Assembly (NCBI GenBank): GCA_016934355.1
Contig: JAFGTA010000149.1
Coordinates: 1 to 5,265, forward strand
From: Candidatus Bathyarchaeota archaeon
GTDB taxonomy: Archaea; Thermoproteota; Bathyarchaeia; TCS64
Length of the DNA stretch: 5,265 nucleotides
Direction of reading: 5' to 3'
The notes below the pieces were generated by a model, which did not search any database, was not told the origin of the DNA, and worked only from the letters and a program-made list of their open reading frames with translations. The position numbers and the translations under genes are program-made. Positions 1 to 4,089 of this stretch are shown here, in pieces. Numbering within the stretch: the first letter of the stretch is position 1; the number at the start of each line of letters is the position of its first letter.

Positions 1-383
1 CTGGGCACCTTGACGGTGCCCGACCGCACAGTTATCTTTGTTATGCAGTTTAACGCGTTTTTGTCGACGTCTTTCTCGAAAATGAGGTTTCCCATGCTCT
101 CTATGCCGAACGGACCCATTTCGGAGGCTATCTCCTTGATATCCTCCTTTCCTAGGCTTACTTCACCGTCGTCGTCGATGGCTAAAATGAATTCTGCTCC
201 GGAGTTAGATTGTGCGCCACCAACACTGCCGGGGGATATGTCGTCAGTCTCGTTCTGGATCCATGCCTCGAGGGCGTTGTTCACGACGTCCGCCACGCGT
301 TTGCCGTCCTTCTTGGCCATGGAGAAGACCTCTGTGTAGAGCTCCGTGTCCAGGCCCCTTATAGCGACGGTTTTGCGCGGCAT
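1..383 (-). CDS. RHH (CopG/Arc-like) DNA-binding protein with unknown C-terminal domain, 3' end outside window
   Basis: The open frame begins at ATG 383-381 and runs without a stop to the left edge, giving 127 complete codons. Residues 4-42 fit a ribbon-helix-helix fold. They start with a basic strand (KTVAIRGLD), followed by a helix (ELYTEVFSMAKKDG) and a second helix ending at Trp41 (RVADVVNNALEAWI). This fold usually binds DNA as a dimer, often at its own promoter. Residues 46-63 are a Gly/Ser-rich linker. Residues 64-127 hold a second region with an acidic turn (IDDDGEV) and alternating hydrophobic strands, which I do not recognise. A GGTGA Shine-Dalgarno motif lies 10 nt before the ATG. 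The gene is divergent from the winged-helix gene at 500 and shares its control region. The RHH call is from pattern and not from a family search. The length and C-terminal role are unknown because the gene is cut. Confidence 0.8.
   Translation of the reverse strand, partial: MPRKTVAIRGLDTELYTEVFSMAKKDGKRVADVVNNALEAWIQNETDDISPGSVGGAQSNSGAEFILAIDDDGEVSLGKEDIKEIASEMGPFGIESMGNLIFEKDVDKNALNCITKITVRSGTVKVP
3..21. repeat. 7-bp perfect inverted repeat at window edge, inside the RHH reading frame
   Basis: GGGCACC (3-9) and GGTGCCC (15-21) are perfect complements around a 5-nt loop. The repeat lies in the coding region of the RHH gene. It may be chance in coding DNA, or a structure near the 3' end of the gene if the stop lies just outside the window. 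No T-run is visible and the flank cannot be seen. Confidence 0.3.
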
Positions 384-422
384 GTTTACTGTGTCACCAG
401 TTTATTTGTTTACTTGTTTACT
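383..422. repeat. In-register 8-bp repeats TGTTTACT, candidate operator
   Basis: TGTTTACT occurs exactly at 383-390, 407-414 and 415-422. The starts differ by 24 and 8 bases, so all copies sit in one 8-bp register. The intervening units at 391-398 and 399-406 are degenerate. On the minus strand the unit reads AGTAAACA, and the leftmost copy overlaps the ATG of the RHH gene. The block lies between the shared TATA box and that start codon, so a bound protein could block transcription or translation initiation. RHH proteins often bind short tandem or palindromic sites cooperatively, so autoregulation is a reasonable inference. No copy of this unit is apparent in the other intergenic regions. Confidence 0.6.
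394..398 (-). promoter_or_regulatory. Ribosome binding site of the RHH gene
   Basis: The minus strand reads GGTGA here, matching part of the archaeal Shine-Dalgarno consensus GGAGGTGAT, 10 nt before ATG 383-381. It supports that ATG as the true start and lies within the 8-bp repeat block. Confidence 0.55.
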
Positions 423-436
423 TGATAACAAGTATA

Positions 437-444
437 CTTATAAG
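437..444. promoter_or_regulatory. Shared palindromic TATA box of the divergent gene pair
   Basis: CTTATAAG is a perfect palindrome, so it reads as a TATA box on both strands. Its centre (440.5) is about 58 bases from the RHH start (383) and about 60 from the winged-helix start (500). With the usual archaeal TATA-to-start spacing of about 25 bp, both transcripts would have leaders of roughly 30 nt. It overlaps another perfect palindrome, AAGTATACTT (430-439), which could be an operator or a second TBP site. No other convincing TATA element is seen in 384-499. Placement of both promoters on one element is inference. Confidence 0.6.
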
Positions 445-468
445 CATATCGCTGCTGTAAACACTTTG

Positions 469-482
469 CCTCGCCTGCGAGG
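469..482 (+). other. Small hairpin in the leader of the winged-helix gene
   Basis: CCTCG (469-473) pairs with CGAGG (478-482) around a CCTG loop, downstream of the predicted transcription start near 466. The stem ends 3 nt before the GGAG motif (486-489) that probably serves as ribosome binding site. It might modulate initiation, but a 5-bp stem can arise by chance. Confidence 0.35.
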
Positions 483-499
483 ACCGGAGTTAGATTCAA

Positions 500-1159
500 G
501 TGTCGAATACGGTAGCCCTAGATAGAACACGCTCCGCTAATAAAAAGCGATCGGTCAGGAAGACCGGCGTCTCTGAGCGGAATTTCGCGAAATATGTCGA
601 TGTTTTCCGGAAATTATTGATTTTAAACGAAAAAAACGACTTGGCAACCACCCTGAAGAACATCCAGGAGCTCATGAGCTTCAGCGAGAAGATCTTCAGC
701 AGCAAGGCCGTGAGCGAGGCGTTCCTGTACTTCTGCCTCCACGGGGCGTCCACAGCGTGGGTGCTCCAGTGTGAGCTCAACATGCCTGAGGCCACAGTAT
801 ACCGCGCCCTCAAGCGGCTCAGGGCGATGGGCGTCGTGGTGCCTGCGTTGAAGGTCAGTAAGGTGAAGCGTAGCAAGGGCGGCCCGAGGCCGACCGTGTG
901 GGCTATAGACACCGCGAGCCCCGACGAGGTGGGCACGGCGTTGAAGCACCACTACAGGATGCTGAGCCCCAAGTTCAGGGTTGCCGAGGAGGTCGCTCAG
1001 ACGATCCTCGACGAGTTCCAGGAGACAGAGGCACGTGAGATCAACTACCGCGATATAATGGTGCACGTCAAGGAGCTCAAGATACCGTTCAAGGGCCCGG
1101 ACATCGCGGACATGGCTGCCCAGTATCTTCACGAGCGCGGGATCAAGGTCTGGCGCTGA
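500..1159 (+). CDS. Winged-helix DNA-binding protein of unknown role
   Basis: The frame starts at GTG 500-502, with GGAG at 486-489 (10-nt spacing) and a TATA box at 437-444, and encodes 219 residues. Residues 9-31 are basic (Arg/Lys-rich). Residues 33-66 look helical. Residues 70-136 form a winged-helix DNA-binding domain, with a recognition helix around 96-110 (PEATVYRALKRLRAMG) and a basic Gly/Pro wing (KRSKGGPRP, 123-131) closed by a strand (TVWAID). Residues 155-219 form a second helical unit ending in a compact helix-strand (YLHERGIKVW), possibly another winged helix or a dimerisation domain. The wing pattern resembles MarR/TrmB-like archaeal regulators, but a plasmid- or replication-type DNA-binding protein is also possible. 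The first 50 or so codons are AT-rich and favour AAA for Lys, unlike the rest. The gene converges on the ArsR gene across a terminator-like hairpin. Confidence 0.85.
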   Translation: MSNTVALDRTRSANKKRSVRKTGVSERNFAKYVDVFRKLLILNEKNDLATTLKNIQELMSFSEKIFSSKAVSEAFLYFCLHGASTAWVLQCELNMPEATVYRALKRLRAMGVVVPALKVSKVKRSKGGPRPTVWAIDTASPDEVGTALKHHYRMLSPKFRVAEEVAQTILDEFQETEAREINYRDIMVHVKELKIPFKGPDIADMAAQYLHERGIKVWR

Positions 1160-1186
1160 TCACTCTCCCCAATATCTCCCCCATTT

Positions 1187-1213
1187 GCCCCCTTCCTGGG
1201 GAGGGAAGGGGGC
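1187..1213. terminator. Bidirectional terminator-like hairpin between convergent genes
   Basis: GCCCCCTTCC (1187-1196) and GGAAGGGGGC (1204-1213) form a perfect 10-bp inverted repeat with a 7-nt loop (TGGGGAG). It sits between the plus-strand stop (1157-1159) and the minus-strand stop (1220-1222). CTCCCCC at 1176-1182 could pair with the G-rich loop as an alternative fold. The T-runs are short (CCTTTA on the right; none convincing on the minus-strand exit), so the element may act as a barrier or RNA-stability structure and not as a classical intrinsic terminator. Archaeal termination often relies on T-rich tracts. Confidence 0.65.
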
Positions 1214-1219
1214 GCCCCT

Positions 1220-1582
1220 TTACTGTCTAGCTGTCTTACGTTCTAGGAAGGATCTCGCCATCCCCCGCCTGAGCTCCGCCTCATGAAGCCTATGCCTCCG
1301 CTCCCTCGACTCGTCCATGAAGTCCTGGACGCCGTCTAGCAGGGCTGCCCCATCCACGGTTATGCGGTAGACGCCGTGCTGGTACTTCTCGGCGAGCCCC
1401 GCCTCCATGAGCTTGCCCAGGTGGCTCGATAACGCGGATTTGGCTAGTCCCGTCTCTTTCATGAGGTCCTGAAACGTCCGGGGCTCGCCATAGAGGCTCG
1501 TCAGTATCGTAAGCCTGCTCTCATGTGCCAGCGCCTTCAGGTAGATGAGCGCTTCAGCGTCGAGGGGGTCTGCTTTAGCCAT
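1220..1582 (-). CDS. ArsR-type winged-helix transcriptional regulator
   Basis: The product is a 120-residue regulator. Residues 9-30 match the opening helices of ArsR-like domains (EALIYLKALAHESRLTILTSL). A helix-turn-helix covers 36-63, with a recognition helix around Lys48-Leu58 (KSALSSHLGKL), and the wing is at 64-76. Residues 84-116 are a charged helix, probably for dimerisation. The Cys and His clusters of metal-sensing ArsR/SmtB members are absent, so a metal sensor is unlikely. The start is ATG 1582-1580, chosen because GAGGAG (1590-1595) lies 7 nt upstream. The frame is open further upstream, but that part overlaps the preceding gene and falls outside the domain. The first 8 bases overlap the end of the GyrI-like gene (ATGGCTAA), suggesting translational coupling. 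The likely role is DNA binding under control of its neighbour or of a small molecule, with possible autoregulation at the cluster promoter (inference). Confidence 0.9.
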   Translation of the reverse strand: MAKADPLDAEALIYLKALAHESRLTILTSLYGEPRTFQDLMKETGLAKSALSSHLGKLMEAGLAEKYQHGVYRITVDGAALLDGVQDFMDESRERRHRLHEAELRRGMARSFLERKTARQ

Positions 1583-2099
1583 CTGATTTCTCCTCGACGG
1601 GTATGTACGCCTGTATAACTGACTCCGGGTCATCTAGCCCCCGGAAGGTCTCCACGTCGTACCTCCAGAGCATGTACGTGTGGGACTCGCGGTACCCCGA
1701 CGACGGCAGCCACTCGCCGTATATCTGGTTGAGTCCAATGGAAAACTCTCCCGCCTTAAGGGTGAACACCGCGTACTTGGTGTCCGGTAGCACCTTGTAG
1801 AAGAAGGCGAGGGGAAGAGGCGGCGGCTCCTTCACTTCTACGCCGGCGAATACCGTGTACTCGTTGGGCTCGTCGCTCTCCTCCGACTGGATATGCGCCT
1901 CCCAGGCGACTCCCTCCTCAACTGAGATACACGACAACTGCTCTTGATACGCTCTTGACAGGCACATGAACCGCTCCCAGAGCCGCCCTATCTCGTTCTC
2001 GGTGCTCCCCTCGCCGTGGCTGCCGATGGGGTCTCCGTAGAACACGCATCCCGCCAGCGTTAGGGTGGTCTTCTCCGTTATCACGGGGTCGGGGTTCAT
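1575..2099 (-). CDS. GyrI-like small-molecule-binding domain protein (AraC effector-binding type)
   Basis: The product is 174 residues from ATG 2099-2097. A TTG three codons upstream (2108) is possible but less likely. The pattern fits the GyrI-like/SOUL-type effector-binding fold. It has an N-terminal strand and helix (LAGCVFYGDPIG at 15-26, then IGRLWERFM at 37-45), a central strand with a conserved-type motif (YTVFAGVEV, 81-89), a strand YAVFTLKAGEF (109-119), a helix around GLNQIYGEWLPSSGY (122-136), and a terminal strand block ending in YIPV (165-168). In known families this domain binds hydrophobic or cationic compounds and is usually fused to an AraC or MerR HTH. Here it stands alone, but its gene overlaps the ArsR gene by 8 bp, so a two-polypeptide sensor-regulator is inferred. 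Only 43 bases separate it from the TrmO gene. A weak TATA-like ATTAAA lies about 34 bases upstream of the start, so it may be transcribed with TrmO or alone. Confidence 0.82.
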   Translation of the reverse strand: MNPDPVITEKTTLTLAGCVFYGDPIGSHGEGSTENEIGRLWERFMCLSRAYQEQLSCISVEEGVAWEAHIQSEESDEPNEYTVFAGVEVKEPPPLPLAFFYKVLPDTKYAVFTLKAGEFSIGLNQIYGEWLPSSGYRESHTYMLWRYDVETFRGLDDPESVIQAYIPVEEKSDG

Positions 2100-2142
2100 C
2101 GGGTCCAAGCCACTGAATAGAAGGGGTGACAGTTTAATGGGT

Positions 2143-2622
2143 TTACTCCTCGCCGTAGTACTCGGGCGGGATGCCTTCCTCCGGTATCCACTCCCCCCAC
2201 ACGTGGAACCTCTCGGGCACCGTGACGTCGTGGACCCTGTCGCTCGTGGGGAAGTACACCTTGAGGTCGAGCACCGGCGTCCCGTCGAAGGCGTCTATCT
2301 CGTTCACCTTCAAGACGCCTTCAGTGTGGTCTACCTCTATTACCCTGCATACGCTGATGTTCACGGGGTTGGGCCTCACCGGGCTCCTCGTGGCGAAGAG
2401 GCCCGTCAGCACGTCTGGCGCGTAGGGCGGCTTCATCCGCATGTCCACCTGGTCCCTGTACTCCTCATACTTGTCTCCCCACCAAACCACGATGACATGG
2501 CTGAAGTTGTCCACTTCGAGGAGGCCGGGCCTGTACTTCTGGTCCAAGCGTATCTCGGGGCTGTCCTCGCCTCGTTTAACGTACCCTATCGGGTGGACTG
2601 TGTAGCTTTCCTTTTCTGTCAT
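2143..2622 (-). CDS. TrmO/TsaA-family (UPF0066) SAM-dependent methyltransferase-like protein
   Basis: The product is 159 residues from ATG 2622-2620; a GTG immediately before it (2625) is an alternative start. Family landmarks are visible in order. They are the opening strand HPIGYVKRG (10-18), FSHVIVVWW (40-48), the hallmark GLFATRSPVRPNPVN (74-88), and DAFDGTPVLDLKVYFP (110-125). TrmO methylates t6A37 to m6t6A in tRNA-Thr using S-adenosylmethionine. Archaeal members are often single-domain like this one and lack the C-terminal part of the longer E. coli protein. Two features are unusual: Asn88 where many members have Gly or Ala after RPNP[IV], and an acidic, aromatic C-terminal tail (HVWGEW...PEYYGEE, 140-159). 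A tRNA target is therefore plausible but not certain. It heads the leftward cluster with the GyrI-like and ArsR genes, behind a promoter with two TATA elements. Confidence 0.85.
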   Translation of the reverse strand: MTEKESYTVHPIGYVKRGEDSPEIRLDQKYRPGLLEVDNFSHVIVVWWGDKYEEYRDQVDMRMKPPYAPDVLTGLFATRSPVRPNPVNISVCRVIEVDHTEGVLKVNEIDAFDGTPVLDLKVYFPTSDRVHDVTVPERFHVWGEWIPEEGIPPEYYGEE

Positions 2623-2652
2623 CACTCTCGTTTGAGGCTTCGGCGCCCAACA

Positions 2653-2675
2653 TATAAAATATCCCTATAAAATAT
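2653..2675 (-). promoter_or_regulatory. Duplicated TATA box before the TrmO cluster
   Basis: On the minus strand ATATTTTATA occurs twice, at 2653-2662 and 2666-2675 (13-bp period, 3-bp spacer). With about 25 bp from TATA to start of transcription, the two copies would give starts near 2632 and 2645, and leaders of about 10 and 22 nt before ATG 2622. The copies may give two start sites, or one may be a decoy or operator half. The AT-rich tract also follows the stop codon of the upstream MBL gene (2701) and could help terminate it. Confidence 0.65.
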
Positions 2676-2686
2676 GAACAATGTTC
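2676..2686. promoter_or_regulatory. Palindrome GAACAATGTTC next to TATA, candidate operator/BRE-side site
   Basis: GAACA and TGTTC are perfect 5-bp complements around one base. The site abuts the distal TATA copy on its upstream side for leftward transcription, where TFB would contact DNA. It could therefore be an operator for the ArsR protein encoded in the same cluster. The link to a specific regulator is inference. Confidence 0.4.
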
Positions 2687-2700
2687 CGAGAATGTGCGGA

Positions 2701-3669
2701 TTATGCTAGGCTGTAGTGAAGAACACCGCCGTTCATGCCCTCCGTGACCTCGCCCCTGTTCCTGAGGTAGACGAGGTGAGCGTAGGTCTCGGTGGCGGCC
2801 ATCCGCTTTGTCCAGAAGCTCATCTCGGGCCACGGCCGGCTTTCCCAGCGTACCCTGCTGCCTATGTCGTAGATGGTCCGGGGGCCGTCCCGCAGAGTGT
2901 CCTTCATCTCCTGCAGCCTGTTGCCGTGGTGGACCTTCAGCTGCTCCACGCGTCCGCGGAGATCGTCGAAGCTCCACTCGTGGGCAGGGTAGACGTGGTC
3001 CACGTCCATGTCCTTGACCTTCTCAAGGCTGTTCAGGTACTGGTCGAGGGGGTCCCTGTCCTCGTAGCTGTGGAGGGCGACGTGGCTAGTAATCTTGGGG
3101 AGAACGTGGTCGCCGCTGAACAGCAGCCTGTCGGCGGGGTCGTGGACGACGATGTGCTCGTGTGCGTGCCCCGGCGTCCAGATGACCTTCATGTCGACGC
3201 CGTTGATGGTTATTGTTTCACCGTCTGTGAGGGTCCTGTCTATCCTGAGGGGCTCGGGGAAGTCCCTGAAGGCCCGCCTGTACCGTTGCAGGTACTTGAG
3301 GTACTGCTGGCCACCGAAGAGCTTGGTCTCGTCCACGGTGAGCTCGAAGAAGTTCTCCTGCTGCAGCTTTACCGCCTCCTGTTTCTCGGCGGCTACGTCG
3401 CTGGCGACTATCTCGGCGCCGTACTCCTGCAGCGTGTGGGCGAGTCCTATGTGGTCGTTGTGGAGATGAGTTAAGATCACGCGCTCGATGTCATGTACCC
3501 TGAAGCCGGCGTCCTTCAGCTCGCTGGTTAGCCCCTGGTACGCGCCGTCCGTGGGTACCCCTGTGTCGATGAGCGTCTTGCTGTCCGTGAACAGGTAGCT
3601 GTACGTCTTCCCGAGGGGGTTCCGCTCCATGGGCACCGTGAGCTGGTGTATGTTATCGGTTATCTTCAC
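2701..3669 (-). CDS. MBL-fold metallohydrolase with C-terminal winged-helix-like region
   Basis: The product is 322 residues. The start is GTG 3669-3667, with in-frame stops immediately upstream that exclude a longer form. The N-terminal MBL domain shows LIDTG (33-37), the metal motif THLHNDH (67-73: His68, His70, Asp72, His73), TPGHAHEH (165-172, His168), SGDH (185-188, Asp187) and YPAHE (227-231, His230). This is a complete two-metal site. A long helical insert (about 92-140) precedes the third metal ligand. Residues 237-322 form a C-terminal helical domain like that of LACTB2-type MBL proteins. Family members hydrolyse thioesters, lactones or RNA, so the substrate cannot be assigned. Glyoxalase II-like or LACTB2-like activity are options. 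It lies 42 bp after the cupin gene, with its own TATA box in that gap. The AGTGA just upstream is a weak ribosome binding site. Confidence 0.9.
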   Translation of the reverse strand: MKITDNIHQLTVPMERNPLGKTYSYLFTDSKTLIDTGVPTDGAYQGLTSELKDAGFRVHDIERVILTHLHNDHIGLAHTLQEYGAEIVASDVAAEKQEAVKLQQENFFELTVDETKLFGGQQYLKYLQRYRRAFRDFPEPLRIDRTLTDGETITINGVDMKVIWTPGHAHEHIVVHDPADRLLFSGDHVLPKITSHVALHSYEDRDPLDQYLNSLEKVKDMDVDHVYPAHEWSFDDLRGRVEQLKVHHGNRLQEMKDTLRDGPRTIYDIGSRVRWESRPWPEMSFWTKRMAATETYAHLVYLRNRGEVTEGMNGGVLHYSLA

Positions 3670-3704
3670 CCGGATTCACTCTCAGCCTAGACGCCATACT
3701 CCAC

Positions 3705-3710
3705 TATAAA
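3705..3710 (-). promoter_or_regulatory. TATA box of the MBL gene
   Basis: The minus strand reads TTTATA directly after the cupin stop codon (3714-3712). The centre is about 38 bases before GTG 3669, predicting transcription from about 3682 and a leader of about 13 nt. The MBL gene can therefore be transcribed alone as well as by read-through from the cupin gene. Confidence 0.5.
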
Positions 3711-3711
3711 C

Positions 3712-4089
3712 TCATGGTAAGTGTAGACGCGAGAGGTACTCGTCGAAAACCCCCGGGCACCTCTCCATCGAGGACGGGCCTTCCCACCACTCGTAGGAGA
3801 CGCTGTCCTCAAGCGCCACGGTGACGTGGGGCACACCCGCCTCTGTCACGTATAGCCTGTCCCTTACGAGCCGCTGCTCCACGAGCACGCCGTCCACCTG
3901 TTTGACGATCATGAGGGCTCCGTCGAGGAGCACAGTATACTGGTCCACGCTGTGGATGTGGTCCCCACGGTACGCGCCTCTCCTGGTCTCCATGACGCTG
4001 CACCACCTGCCGCCCACCTGGCCTCCGTAGCCCTTACCTGCCTCGCGGCTGGTCCCCCACTCCCTGAACTCCAGCGGCAACGCGTTCAC
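3712..4089 (-). CDS. Small single-domain cupin protein
   Basis: The product is 125 residues, starting at GTG 4089-4087 immediately after the TAG of the AbgB-like gene, with no intervening base and no separate ribosome binding site apart from AGGTGA spanning the junction. This suggests translation by re-initiation. Cupin motif 1 is visible at 42-57 (GDHIHSVDQYTVLLDG), with metal-binding His44 and His46. Gln50 sits where the motif normally has Glu. Motif 2 is at 83-91 (EAGVPHVTV), with His88 as the third His ligand. Trp- and Cys-containing segments flank the barrel, with a Trp pair at 101-102. Single-domain cupins include dioxygenases, isomerases and sugar-binding proteins; none can be chosen here. 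Tight coupling to an amidohydrolase suggests a shared catabolic or sensing task (inference). The next ATG (Met33) lies inside the predicted barrel and would truncate it. Confidence 0.82.
   Translation of the reverse strand: MNALPLEFREWGTSREAGKGYGGQVGGRWCSVMETRRGAYRGDHIHSVDQYTVLLDGALMIVKQVDGVLVEQRLVRDRLYVTEAGVPHVTVALEDSVSYEWWEGPSSMERCPGVFDEYLSRLHLP

Noticed and set aside
383..422. CRISPR or direct-repeat array
   Set aside because: The repeat unit is only 8 bp with no spacers of regular length, so it fits operator-type repeats and not CRISPR.
384..499. tRNA or small RNA gene in the divergent intergenic region
   Set aside because: No cloverleaf arms or T-loop motif are visible. The region is explained by promoter, repeats and leaders.
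623..1132. Minus-strand reading frame of 169 codons
   Set aside because: It is the shadow of the winged-helix gene, whose HTH pattern, start signals and stop position fit better.
1583..1633. Longer N terminus for the ArsR protein starting at 1633
   Set aside because: It would add 17 residues outside the ArsR domain and overlap the GyrI-like gene by about 59 bases. ATG 1582 has a GAGGAG site at good spacing.
2653..2675. Plus-strand promoter from TATAAAAT
   Set aside because: A rightward transcript would run antisense into the MBL gene and no plus-strand gene follows. The same AT block fits the leftward TrmO start.
2716..3474. Long plus-strand reading frame of 252 codons
   Set aside because: It lies wholly antisense to the MBL gene, whose metal motifs are intact. 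Its translation is Val/Leu-rich low-complexity text typical of an antisense frame in GC-rich coding DNA.
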